From Corynascus novoguineensis (taxonomy: Eukaryota > Ascomycota > Sordariomycetes > Sordariales > Chaetomiaceae): DNA of 64,000 nucleotides. Of this stretch, positions 25,329 through 38,000 are shown piece after piece. Below the pieces are notes generated by a model. It did no database searches and was not told the DNA's origin. It saw only the letters and a program-made list of their open reading frames with translations. The DNA lies in assembly GCA_033296725.1 (NCBI GenBank), contig MU857715.1, forward strand, positions 20,517 through 84,516, in the 5' to 3' direction. The first letter of the stretch is position 1. Each line of letters starts with the position of its first letter. Made by a program: the position numbers and the translations under genes.

Positions 25329-25977
25329 CGCTGCGGAATAACTAGGCGTTCAAAACAGCCCCCTTTTCTCAATTGTCCTGTCTGTAACATCTAGTAAATA
25401 CGCAGCAACCAAGGCTAGATAGATCCTCCTATAAGCCGGCGGGTCTTGGTAGGCGAGGGCGAGAGCCGACAGATGAGGCGAGTCACCTCCTTCACAATGA
25501 GCAACGCCTGACGCATTTGGGGTTCTCAGATCCGAACAACGCTGTGAAGCCCGGATGCGGCTCGGATTAGCCTGTTCGGCGCCGCGAGGGCCGATACCGG
25601 GGACTTTCCAGATTCGTCACCACAGTCCGAGTCGAGCGACGATCTGCGAATCCTAGCATTCAAGCCACCTATATACACTTACACAGTAAGCACGGAAGCA
25701 CTCGAAGAATACGACTTCTTTATACTCAATCTAGTTAAACGCCGACATGAGGCGTTTATACCCCGCTTTTGCCTCAAGCCAAGATCCTTCTACGTTCCAT
25801 CCCTACGCCCTTTGCACCTGCGCCCAGCACATAGGAACAAGCTAGAACGGTGCCATTTTTCGGCCTCTGTTACGCCGTCTTACATTCAGCTGCTGGATGA
25901 CATCCGCCTCTATGAATCCCCACTCTAATTCCATGACACGCAAGACCACCTCTACCCAACTAAGGCTACGGGAAAGA
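25329..25977. other. spacer between secreted protein and regulator
   Basis: No gene is supported in these 650 bp. They hold the promoter of the minus-strand secreted protein and the 3' flank of the regulator. Confidence 0.5.
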
Positions 25978-27333
25978 TCAATGAAGGGTAGCCAAGATAC
26001 GCTCTTTGAGCTTGGCCTCGTTTCTCCGGACCTCGGTGACCGCTCGTGCATATGGTTGCCGTGACGCAAGTGCCCCGTCGATAGCCTCGGAGACCCCATC
26101 GAGCAGATACATGACGTACTGCCCTAGCATACGTGCCTGGAGTGCCTTGTTGGCGGTTGGGGCGAAGGAGCCAAACTGAACCTGCACATAGCTGCCGGGG
26201 CAGTCCATGTCCCTAAACGTCTCGACGACAAAGACGACGACGTCAAAGATTTGGACAAGGCGTGTGTAGCAGCTCACAATCATGAGGCCTGTTGCCGTGT
26301 CGATTTGAGGTCCTAGGTCGTCCGCATCGTTGCCTTCTCGTCCATTTGAAATCTCGACAGGGGCCGTTGTCTCTGACAATGAGCCTGCGGGAGCTGCCAG
26401 TTTACCAGAGCCTATGTAAGCCTTGAGGGACTCGATGAACCGCTCTGTCGTGCGGAACAAGTTCTCGGACCAACTAGTGTTTATTTCCTCGGCGGTTTCT
26501 GTTGATCTACACCGTAGACGGTCCCTCTTTATCCTCTCAACGGATTTAACTGCAACCAAACAGTGGTAGAGTTCGAGATGCAGTCGTGATAGATGCTCAA
26601 CGGGGTCGTCGACCGGCGAGTGGCCATCGGTAGTTACATTGCTCGTCTCCGGAGTCCACAGTGGTTCAAAGCACGCAGCATCTATACCGCCGGGAAATAG
26701 GCTTGACAGATCCTCCAGGCTCGGAAGGAGTGCGTTCGGGCTCCCAAAATTGCCAAGGGAGCCAGGAAAGGACTCCAGTCCGCTGCTTGGCTGCGTCGAC
26801 CCCGCTGAAGAAGAATCGCTGTTGGCCCTTGGAGTAGGTGCTCCGCCTGTGGGAGCTGCGGCAGTTTGGTTCCCCGCGGGCGGGCTCGGCCATGTCCACC
26901 GATCAAGCTGGAACTGGCTCGTCGCCCGGCTGAAGTCGTGGCCCGTGTCCCCGGGCGAAGGGCTGGGAGATGAAATCCGGGCATTCCGGGGCCTTTTGTT
27001 GGCCCGGGGTAAATGTGATGCAGGTTGCGCGCTGTTTCGATCACGCTGAGAGCTAGCTGGCCGCCCACTGTGGCGGGCGTTGGAGGTGTCGGCGGGCCTG
27101 CCCATTCGCTGCGGCTGACGACTGACACACTTGATGTTGGCTGCCAGACATCGATCGCAAACGCGGGCGTCACTGGTCTGCCGGACGCAGCGAAGCTTCT
27201 GACTGTGGCATCTCGCGCATGCCAATTGCCTGGCGGGTTTGGAGGTGTCGGCGCTGGCATGAACGCCAAAGTCTAGCAGGCGCTCAAAGTCGAAGACGGC
27301 GTCGGCCCAGTTGGTCGACTCAGCTACAACCAT
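25978..27333 (-). CDS. Zn2Cys6 transcription factor, AflR-like
   Basis: A nuclear DNA-binding regulator of 451 aa. The Zn2Cys6 cluster has exact family spacing C-x2-C-x6-C-x9-C-x2-C-x6-C (CARCHSQKLRC..CDRCLAANIKC, residues 39-69). A Ser/Pro/Gly-rich linker follows, and the C-terminal half resembles the aflatoxin regulatory protein domain, with SRLHLELYHCLVAVKSVER and GLMIVSCYTRLVQIFDVVV. I chose the ATG at 27333 because it has a good context (ATCGCCATGG) and starts right before a conserved-looking acidic segment. An upstream in-frame ATG at 27516 would add 61 low-complexity residues. It is divergent from the PKS-NRPS, the usual position of a pathway-specific activator; an AflR-type palindrome lies before the PKS start. 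Confidence 0.9.
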   Translation of the reverse strand: MVVAESTNWADAVFDFERLLDFGVHASADTSKPARQLACARCHSQKLRCVRQTSDARVCDRCLAANIKCVSRQPQRMGRPADTSNARHSGRPASSQRDRNSAQPASHLPRANKRPRNARISSPSPSPGDTGHDFSRATSQFQLDRWTWPSPPAGNQTAAAPTGGAPTPRANSDSSSAGSTQPSSGLESFPGSLGNFGSPNALLPSLEDLSSLFPGGIDAACFEPLWTPETSNVTTDGHSPVDDPVEHLSRLHLELYHCLVAVKSVERIKRDRLRCRSTETAEEINTSWSENLFRTTERFIESLKAYIGSGKLAAPAGSLSETTAPVEISNGREGNDADDLGPQIDTATGLMIVSCYTRLVQIFDVVVFVVETFRDMDCPGSYVQVQFGSFAPTANKALQARMLGQYVMYLLDGVSEAIDGALASRQPYARAVTEVRRNEAKLKERILATLH

Positions 27334-27516
27334 GGCGATGGCGACTCGGGAACTCGGGAGCCGGAATGATGAGCTTAGAATGGAAGTCTGGTTAAGGTTC
27401 GCGGCAGGCCGCTTACTCTGGTAGGGATGGTGTGACAGGTTAGTGGAGGAAGTGGCTTGATTTAGCGTTTGCGGGAAGCGATCAGAGGTCGAAGGATCGG
27501 GCCGCGGCCAAGCCAA

Positions 27517-29060
27517 AGACCCCTCTATCCCGCGCCAATCGTACCAGACTTTCTGGATATCACGTGTCTACCACGTAAACAGGCCAAGCAAGGGATTACC
27601 AGACCTCTCGATTACCCGAGACAGCAGCGCTGATCTTGTCTTAGCAGCGACCTTGGCTGCTGCAGGATGGGTCAGCAGCTGAGCATGGGGTAACCAACGG
27701 CTGTTCGTACCTCGCAGAGATGCCTCGAAAAGGTGGGACCAGTTAACGGACCAGCAAGCGACAGGAAATGCAGAAATGCAGACCAGGACTCTTGGGGGTA
27801 GGAGTAGATTATTTTCCCGTAAGGTATTATCCTATTTTTACCATGTTGAACTGCTTTTTTTGTTTTCCAATAACCAACTCACACTAGTAAGTTAGTTAAT
27901 TAGGGGTAAAACAAGTAAAAATCTCTGTGATATCACCGCTACAATGATAACGAGTCGAGAAAGGTATATGACATATCATCCGTTTCCTGTTCTGTCAGCA
28001 ATGGAAGGTTTGAGTTAGGTTTGTAAACTGTAAACAACGGCGGTATTGGGGCGTTTCAGGCTGTGTTAAGATATGCAGGCTCAGATTAAAGTGGTCGTTT
28101 AGCGCTGAGCTTATTGCGCAAGTGGCACTGGCCTCCATCGCCAAGCCGGTATCATTGTTGTTTCCCAATTGGGCTGTGTGGAAGGATTCATTGCATCCAC
28201 ATTCCTGTACTTCGACACGCAATCCATCAAGAGCCAAGATTTCAGCTGTTCTCTGCGAAACCAAAGCCATTGCTTCCCTACTGTACCTATTTTAGGTACA
28301 CCAAGTAACAAAATCATCACCGATACCTCAGGAATGAGCAACCTTTTCTTCCCAAACGCTACGCGCACAGAAAAGCACGCCGATGACTGGATATCGCCCA
28401 TTGCAGCAGCGGCTCAGAGAGCTCGGGCAAATTGAGGCGCCGGGACGGGTAAGCCGTCACTTGCGGCACGGATGGCGACACGTGGGAAAAGTGTTGTGAT
28501 TGCTGGAGATGCTCGGGCCGCACCACCTTATCGAGTCAGCCGTATACTGCCGTCCCGCCCACCGTCACGCAGGGGAAGACGCCCTACAGACCGGCCAAGA
28601 TGACATCTCGTCAGATAAATCCTAACTCGCCACACACTTGCAGCCTCAACGTCGTATCAAGCTCCGCGGAGGCGTATGTCGTCTCTGAGCTGCGCCCTAA
28701 ACACACCGAAGACCGATTCGGCGGCCATCACTCGGATCCCGCAGAGTCCGGCGCTGCTTGTCTTTCGCAGTGTCCGGCGTTACTGCTCGCTGCACGGTTG
28801 ACTCCGAACTAAAGCAACGAAGAAGGCTTCTCGCAATGAGACCGGACACAATGTCGCAATCGTGGACATGGAGACCGAGGCGACGCGAACTCGCCGAGCG
28901 ACGCTTGGGTCGGGTCGGAAACTGGACTAAACTGGAGGAAACGGTCGAACCTGGAAAGGCTAGGGGATGTAAACAAATATGATTGAAAGCCTGTGGTCCT
29001 CATGCGCTTGAGCGGATAGTCGAACCAAAAACACACCACGCAGTATCTTCGAGAAATACT
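27517..29060. promoter_or_regulatory. divergent promoter region between regulator and PKS-NRPS
   Basis: These 1.5 kb separate the starts of the Zn2Cys6 gene (minus) and the PKS-NRPS (plus). Short open frames at 27995-28435 on both strands show no domain, and I do not call them. The segment near 27830-27950 is AT-rich. A TCG-N5-CGA palindrome occurs at 28891-28901. Confidence 0.5.
28891..28901. promoter_or_regulatory. AflR-type binding palindrome TCG(N5)CGA
   Basis: TCGCCGAGCGA matches the consensus known for AflR-family Zn2Cys6 proteins and lies 160 bp before the PKS-NRPS ATG. One 6-bp-specified palindrome in 1.5 kb can occur by chance, but the position and the AflR-like neighbour make it a reasonable candidate. 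Confidence 0.4.
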
Positions 29061-32000
29061 ATGCCTGCCGAATTTGTTCACGAGCCCATCGCCATCATTG
29101 GCAGCGGCTGCCGCTTACCGGGGGAGGCCAGCTCGCCGTCCAAGTTGTGGGAGCTGCTGCAAAACCCTCGAGACCTTCTCAAGAGGATAGACCGTTTCGA
29201 TGCCGACGGCTTCTTTCACCCTGACGGCCACCACCATGGCACCGCTAATGTGCAGCATGCTCATCTCCTCGACGAAGACTTCCGTCTCTTCGACACCGGC
29301 TTTTTTGGTATCAAGCCCGTCGAGGCAGAGTCCATTGATCCCCTCCAACGGCTCCTGCTTGAGACGGTGTACGAGTCCCTGGAAGACGCGGGCATTCCCA
29401 TGGAGCGCCTTCAGGGATCTGACACGGCCTTTTACGCTGGCGTTATGGCCACCGACTACACCGACATTCTCATGCGCGATGTCGACACCATTCCCCAGTA
29501 TTTTGCCACAGCTACTGCCAGGTCTATCATCTCCAACCGCGTCTCCTATGTCTTTGACTGGCATGGGCCGTCTATGACCATTGACACTGCCTGCTCGTCA
29601 AGCATGCTGGCTCTTCATGGGGCCGTGACGAGTCTCAGAACGGGCGAGTCTCGGGTTGCTGTAGCTGCCGGTGGCAACCTGATTCTTGGACCAGGTAGGC
29701 AACCCCAGGATCTGAACTCAATACCGATAGAGAAATTCCGCTAATGATGAAAACAGAGCTTTTCATTGCTTTGAGCAAGGTAAACATGCTCTCCCCTAGG
29801 GGGAGGTCGGCCATGTGGGACGCCAGTGCGGACGGCTATGGCCGCGGCGAAGGCTTCGTATCCGTCGTCTTGAAGCGGCTCAGCGACGCAATCAGGGATG
29901 GCGACCACATCGATTGTGTGATTCGCGAGTCGGCCACGAACCAGGACGGCCGGACCATGGGTATCACGATGCCCAGTGCCCACGCGCAGGCAGAGCTGAT
30001 CCGAAAAGCCTATGCAAATGTCGGCTTGGACCTGCGCGATCCCAAAGACAGGCCTCAGTTCTTTGAGGCTCACGGAACTGGCACCAAAGCTGGGGATCCC
30101 CAGGAGGCTGAAGCCATCTACACTGCATTTTTTGAAAACGGCGCATTTGATCCAGCCACGCAAGGACACCCGCTCTATGTTGGCGGTATTAAAACCGTCG
30201 TGGGCCATACCGAGGGCACCGCAGGCCTTTCAGGGTTACTGAAAGCTTCGCTTTCGCTGCAGGCTGGAGTAATACCGCCCAACAGGCTCTTTGATACCCT
30301 CAACCCCGACCTCGCACCTTTTTACGGCCCTCTCGAAGTCCCCACCAAGGCCATCCCCTGGCCGCCGCTGCCAGAAGGGATCCCCAGAAGGGCGAGCGTG
30401 AATAGTTTTGGTACGTAGTTTTTCTTTTACTCTCTGAACATTCATCTTACCGATATATACCCTTTCTAGGTTTCGGGGGAGCCAACACCCACGTTATTCT
30501 CGAGAGCTACACGCCCCCTGATCCTGCGAAATGCTCGGCATCTTGGACGGACGCATCCTCCATTCTGCCCTTTGTGTTTTCTGCCAGCTCTGAGACAGCC
30601 CTCCAAAAGACGCTGTCATCGTACACACAACACCTTGCAAAGCACCCAGAGACGAATCTATCCAACCTCTCATGGACTCTCAGGGCGAGGAGATCCGCAT
30701 TACCCATCAAGGTTGCCTTCTCCGCATCAAGCATCAATGAGCTGCAGATCAAGATTGATGAGAAGCTCGAGAGCTTGGAGAAGAATGTAACCTCAATTGG
30801 AATTCGCTCCCGAACGGGCGAGCACAGGGTTCTGGGCGTCTTCACCGGGCAAGGCGCGCAGTGGGCCACCATGGGCAAGCGGTTGATCGACGCCATCCCT
30901 CGTGCCAGGGAGTTAGTCCAGAAACTTGATGACGCTCTGAAAAACCTACCCGAACCCTACAAACCATCCTGGAGCCTTGCTGAAGAGCTTTCAAGGGATG
31001 CTGTCTCATCTCGCATGCACGAGGCTGCCTTCTCGCAGCCACTATGCACCGTCGTGCAAGTCATCCTTGTCGACCTTCTCCGCACCGCTGGGATCCGGTT
31101 TTCCGCCGTCGTTGGGCATTCATCTGGCGAAATCGGCGCCGCACACGCGGCTGGTTTTCTTTCAGCCGAGGACGCAACAAAGATCGCTTATCTTCGTGGC
31201 CTCTTCGCCCGCCTGGCACAGGGGCCTTCAGGCGAGAAGGGTGCCATGATGGCAGTCGGTACCTCGATGGAAGAAGCTAAGGAACTCTGTGAGCTGCCCG
31301 AATTCCGTGGCAAGATCTCATTAGCAGCAAGCAATTCATCGTCCAGCGTAACCTTGTCAGGCAACGTCAACGCAATATCCGAGGCAAAAGCCATGTTGGA
31401 CAACAAAAAGACATTTGCTAGACTGCTGAAAGTCGACACGGCCTACCACTCGCATCACATGCACCCGTGTGCCGACCCGTATGTGAAAGCATTGGATGCT
31501 GCGGGCATTACTGTGAAGCCACCAAATGGTGACTGTCTCTGGTATTCGAGCGTCCGCGATGGGGCCCTAATCGAGCCGGATGACGCACTCCGAGGAACAT
31601 ACTGGCGAGACAACATGGTCAAAACGGTACTGTTCTCGCAGGCCATCACAAGCGCTGTGACGAATGGCGGGCCGTTCCACTTTGCTCTCGAAGTCGGTCC
31701 CCATCCGGCGCTGAAAGGCCCGGCTTCCCAGACCCTAGCCGAACTCGGCGTCGACATCCCCTACGCCGGGACCCTGAGGCGCGGGGAAAGCGATCTCCTG
31801 GCTTTCTCGGACTGCCTGGGCTCTGTTTGGATGCATCTGGGCGCTTCAGCGGTCGATTTTGAAGCCGTTGACACGCTGTTTCCCCAGAGCGGCCGTCCTA
31901 CCCTGCTCAAGAACCTCCCAACATACGCCTGGGACCATGATAAGCCATATTGGTATGAATCACGCAAGAGTAAACAATACCGCACCCAATCGCAACCCTC

Positions 32001-35000
32001 CCACGTGCTTCTCGGCACCAGGATTGATGACGGAACTGAAAATGAACTCCGCTGGCGGAACTTCCTCAGCGTTCAGGAGATTCCTTGGCTGGAAGGCCAT
32101 CAGATCCAGGGCCAGGTGGTGTTTCCCGCTGCAGGGTACATTTCAATGATCCTCGAGGCTGCACGAATCATGGCCCGTGACAAGGATGTTGGACTCCTTG
32201 AAGTTCGAGACCTAGACATCACCCGTGCCATTGTCTTTGCAGACGAGAAGACTGCCATCGAGACTACGACGACACTGTCCAACATCGCAGTCCACGCCGG
32301 TCGCATGACCGCTACCTTTGCCATTTCCGCCCATCTCTCTCGCGACGCAACACATCTGACCAAAGTCGCCGATGGCACAGTTTGTGTCTCCATCTCCAAC
32401 TCGCCTGCTACTTTGCCTCCGCAGCCCCCCGCTCCGGCTCACCTAATCCCCATCGATTCCGACCGCTTCTACTCTTCCCTCGAGGCCATCGGCTATGGCT
32501 ACACCCGAGAGTTCCGTACATGCTCTGACATGCGCCGCCGCCTCGACTTTTGCACGGGTTCCATCGAGAGACCGCCTGACAAAACCCTGCTGGTGCATCC
32601 TGGAGTGCTCGACCAAGCCTTCCAGGCTTTGTTTGGAGCCTACTGCTGGCCCGGTGATGGCAGATTCTGGACACTCTTCCTCCCAAGGAGCGTCCGTAAG
32701 GTCACAGTGGACCCGTCACGCTGCAGAGCCCCAAACCACCGGCTGGATTTTGATGCTTGGCTTGCGGACAGCTCTTCGAAAGAGATGCGCGGCGATGTCT
32801 CCTTCTCCGACGGGCATGACACTGTCATACAGGTCGAGGGAGCGTCCATGGTCTCGGTTAACCAGACCACTGCCCGCGATGATCGTCCCATGTTCTTCGA
32901 GACCGTCTGGGGTGTCGCATCTCCTGATGGAGACTTGGCCGCTGGAAACGAGCGGGCAACAGCCGAAGAGTGGGAAATGGCCGAGGCCTGTGAACGGGTT
33001 GCACACTACTACTGGCGCAAGCTCGACGAGACGCTCACACCGGATGAGAGAGAGCATTGCGCGGAAAACCACAAGCACTTGCTTGCGGCGATTCGGCACT
33101 TGCTCGGACGCCCAATGGACGGGAAACAGTCGTATCTCAAGCCAGAGTGGCGCAACGATGAAGAAAAGGTTATCGAGGGTCTGATGGAACGGTATCCTTC
33201 CTCCATTGACATTAAGCTCTGCGTGAGCGTCGGCCGGGCTTTGCCTGCTGTCATTCGTGGCGAGACAACTATGCTCGAGCACATGCGTCCCAATAATATG
33301 CTAGATGACTTCTACGCCCAAAGTTTGGGCTTGCCTGCCTCCAACCGCTGGCTCGGTAGGATGGTCAAGCAGCTCGCGCACCGCTATCCGCGCATGAACT
33401 TCATCGAGATCGGCGCCGGCACTGGTTCTTCAACGCAGGCGATTCTGGATGTCTTGGGAGATACCTATTCGTCCTACACGTTCACTGACATCTCGAGTGG
33501 TTTCTTCGAGAAAGCGGCCAATCGATTTGAAAGCGCCGCCGACAAGATGGTGTTCAAGACGCTGGATGTGGAAAAGGACTTGGCCGCTCAGGGGTATGCG
33601 CTCAACTCATACGACGTCGTTGTTGCGTCCAACGTTCTCCACGCCACTACCAACCTGCACAACACGCTACAAAATGTCCGCTCCCTTCTCAAACCTGGTG
33701 GATATCTCTTCCTCTTGGAGATCACAGACAACACAACGATCCGCTACTCCTTCTCCATGGGCGGCCTCTCTGGTTGGTGGCTCGGTGTCGAAGACGGCCG
33801 CCCTTATTCTCCCTGCATTACCCCCGCAAAGTGGAATCAGGCCCTTCGGAAGGCTGGCTTTGCTGGGGTCGATGCCATCACTCCTGCGCGCGATCTCCAT
33901 CCCAATCCGTTCTCCGTCATTGCTGCTCAGGCAGTGGACGAGAAGACGACCCAATTGCGCCGTCCTCTGCTCAAAGCCAGACGACAAGGCGACGGGAAGA
34001 CTAGCGCCAACCTTTACATCTTAGGCGGCCTGGATCTGGAAACGTCCAACATTATTGAAGACGTTATTGGGAGCGTCGACCACATCTTCGACGACGTCTC
34101 TACGATCGACACGTTGGAGGATGTTCTGGACGCTGATGTATCGCCAAACGCCACGGTTCTGAACCTCCTTGACTTAGATGGGCCTGTCTTCAAGGACATG
34201 AGTCCTCGTCGACTGAAGGCCCTTCAGCTCCTCATTGAAAACACGCACAACCTCTTGTGGGTCACTCATGGGCAGGAGAGAGAGAATCCTTGGTCCAACG
34301 CATCCGTCGGCTTCCTCCGGTCCGTCGCCGCGGAACTGCCGACGCTACGAGCCCAGGTTCTGGACTTCAGCGCTGCTGACAAGCCAAGTGCAAACCCACG
34401 TACCATTACGGAGGCACTCCTGCGACTGGTTGCCATCGACGCGTGGGAGCGTGACCCCGAATTCAAGGATAGGCAGCTGTGGACGACAGAGCCGGAGCTT
34501 CGGTTTAGGGAGGGCAGGCTGTGGGTGCCGAGAGTTATGGGTCACCAAGACAATAATGACCGCATCAACGTGTACCGGCGGAGCATCAAGCGTGTTGTGG
34601 AAGAAAAGATGGCAGTCAGCCTGGAAGAAGAAGAAGCCGGAGGATGGGTGCTTCGGCAACACTACGCACCCAAGATCATGCTGTCTGAGAAGAGTGATAA
34701 TACCGTGGCTCTTCGGGTTCGGTACTCGACGCTGCACGCCCTTCCAGCCGATGACTTCGGATCCGCTCTGCTGCTGGTGGTTGGGCAGTTGGTCGACACC
34801 GGCCGATGGGTCGTCTCGCATGCCGCGGAGCGATCCTCTGTCGTTCGGGTCAATCGAGCATGGCTCGTGGAGCTCCCCGACGACTTCACCGAGAACATGG
34901 CGTTGGGGTTGCTGAACGTTCTACTGGCAGAAACTGTGGCCAGCAAGATTGAGGCGCTGACGGGAGGCAGTGGCGGACCGGTTCTTGTTCACGAGCCCGA

Positions 35001-38000
35001 CATGGCGCTGGTTTCTGCTCTGCTCGGACGGGCAGCCGCGGGAACTCTCAATGTCAAGTTCACCACTCAGAACCCAGCCATGGAGAACAAGCCCGGATGG
35101 ATCTACCTTCATCCTCGGCAGTCCTCTCGGGCTGCTCGCCAAATTCTGCCGAGGAGCATCGCTGCCTTTGTTCACTTCTCAGAGAGCGATAGCCTTGTAG
35201 AGCTTATATTTTCCGTCGTGCCACCCAGCTGCGAGATTGTAGGACCAGGCGCCCCCTTCTGGAAGCAACCTGCAACCTCCGGGGGAGCCATCCGTCCCAG
35301 ACTGGCCATCCTGGCGGAGCGCGTGATCTCCAACGACTTCGCCGCCAAGTTGTCCTCTGCTTCGAGTGGATCCGTTGTATCGTTGGAGGACTTGCAACAA
35401 GTCTCCAGCCATAGCAACGCCTTGCTAACTTTGGTGGACTGGCACGTCCCAGATGCCCTGCCGCTGGAAGTATCCCCTCCCAATCCCTCAATGCTCTTCA
35501 AACAGAACAGGTCATACATGCTTGTCGGCATGACAGGTGAGATGGGCCAGTCGCTTTGTCGCTGGATGGTCCGGCATGGCGCCGGCGCAGTCATTATGAC
35601 CAGCCGCAACCCAAAGATCGAAACAGCTTGGATCGACGAACTCGAGGCCACAGGCGCCAAGATCAAGGTGGCCGGTTTCGACGCAACCAGCCGAGATGCA
35701 TGGGCTAAGTTCGCCGTCGAAATCAGACGCGATCTCCCTCCTCTCGCCGGCATCATCAATGGTGCAGTCGTCCTGCAGGATCAGTTTTTCCTCGAGATGA
35801 ACATCGACACCTTCAACGGGACTCTGAAGCCCAAGGTCGACAGCACCATCCATCTGGACGACATCTTCCGCGACGACCCTCTGGACTTCTTCCTGGTCTT
35901 CTCCTCGCTGTCCTCCATCATTGGCAATCGTGGTCAAGCCAACTACAACGCGGCCAACTCTTTTATGACCTCAATGGTGCAGCAGCGTCTGGCGCGTGGC
36001 CAGGCTGCGTCCGTCCTCCAGCTCGGCAGTGTCGTTGGCGTGGGCTTCCTCACGCGGGCTGGCGATGTTATGGAGCAGATCCTGGTCAAATACGGATACC
36101 TGCCCGTGTCCGAGGTAGACCTTCACCATCTGGTGGCCCAGTGCATCATGGCCGGACTACCCGGCTCCAACGAGAATCCTGACATCATTACCGGCTTGCG
36201 GTATGCTTACGAAAATGAAGACACCGGCGTCCACTGGGTCACGAACCCGCGGTTTTCCCACATGGTACTGCCCCCCGAGAAGGAACAAGCCGACAAGGGC
36301 GGCAAGAAAGTCGTCCTCTCGACAAGAGCGCAGCTGGCGGCTGCCCGCACGGAACAGGAGGCCCGCAAAGCTCTTGAGGCATGCTTCGGCTCCAAGCTTA
36401 TGGCAATGCTTCAGATGAGCGAAAGTTCATTCCGTCCTGATGCAGCGCTTATTGAGATGGGTGTCGACTCATTGGTGGCCGTGGAAATTCGCTCCTGGTT
36501 CATAAAGGAGGTCGACGTGGACATGGCCGTGCTGAAGATTCTGGGCGGCGCGTCTACCGTTGATCTGTGCCGCGATGCTCTGGAACGGATGCCCAAAGAG
36601 CTGCTTCCGGGGCTTACAGGCAGTGTGGCTGCTTCAGAAGATGCATCTGCCTCAGTCAACGTCGACTCAGAGAGGTCAAGCGTTCCCGGTACTCCACAAA
36701 GCACTGGCAGTGAGACTGGAAAGGATTTTGTACATGTAAGTTTACAGTCTGTTGGTGTCTGCGATTAGGTTTTTCGAATTGATTCGGCCCTGGTGGTCAT
36801 GATTCCTTTGTGCCTTTTGTCCTACATCCAGTCCTCAATAAGACAAGGAATGAAGCCACGAGGCCCATTCAGTTCAGACGCAACATAGACTGATCATAAA
36901 CCCGCCATAGGCGCAACCAGAATCTTTCGCCAGCAGCGCATCCGACGCAGACAGCCCTGCAGCCTTCTCCACTCCATCCCAGACCGTTGAACATGGGAGC
37001 CCCCCCTCATCCGTGGCTGACAGCGATACTCCTGTGAAAAGGCCACTCCCGGAAGTGACGCGTCGCGTCAGAGTATCCTCGGCCCAATCCCGTTTCTGGT
37101 TTCTGAACATGTTCCTCGCCGATCGGACAGCTTCCAACGTCACGCTCTCGTACAATATCCGCGGCCGTCTTCGAGTTGCCGACCTCGCCAAGGCGGTAAA
37201 CTTGACGGCCAATGCTCATGAAGCGCTGAGAGTTTGCTTCATGGCGGACGGGGATTCGACTGAGAAGGCATGGCAGGGTCTGATGAAGACTTCTAGGGTT
37301 CAACTCGATCATAGGACGGTCTTGAGCGACGAAGAAGTTTCGGCAGCATACGAGCAGGTTCGGAACACGGTGTACGACCTCGAACAGGGAGAAACAATGC
37401 AGATCGTTCTCCTGTCCAAAGATCCCGCGAGTCATACGATCATTTTCGGGTATCACCACATTGTATTGGACGGCGTGGGGTTCACTGCCTTTGTTGCCGA
37501 CCTGGAACGGGCCTACAAAGGCCAACTTCCATCTCCCCAGGGCCTCCAATACGCCGACTTTTCCGAACAAGAACGAGTCGCAGCCAACAAAGGCAGCCTA
37601 CGACAGAACCTTACCTACTGGAAGGACAAATTTCAGGAGATGCCCCCCCTTCTGCCTTTGCTGCCCGTGGCAAAATTAGGCTCGAGGCGATCCATCACCA
37701 AGTACGGGTCCAGTTACGTCGAGCACCGGCTGGATGCCGCACTGGCCGCCCGTCTAAAAGCGTCCTGCAAGCAATTCCACGTCACGCCATCGCACTTCTA
37801 CCTAGCCACCTTCCGTGTCATGCTGATGCGGCTCGCCAGGGTGGACGACATCTGCATTGGCCTGGCCGACGCGAACCGTCACGACAGCAATGTCATGACA
37901 ACAGTCGGTTTGTTCTTGAACATGCTACCTCTGCGTTTCACGCAAGCTCCGGGAGAGACATTCGGCGACGTCTTGCGGGGAACCCGTACCCAGGTGTACG

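Noticed and set aside
27995..28435. Small genes in the regulator/PKS intergenic region
   Set aside because: Short overlapping frames on both strands lack domains, signal peptides and convincing introns.
29115..36704. Many long open frames antisense to or shifted from the PKS-NRPS (for example 32716-33282 minus, 34235-34915 plus)
   Set aside because: They overlap a domain-complete synthase, have no motifs of their own, and arise from its GC-rich codon pattern.
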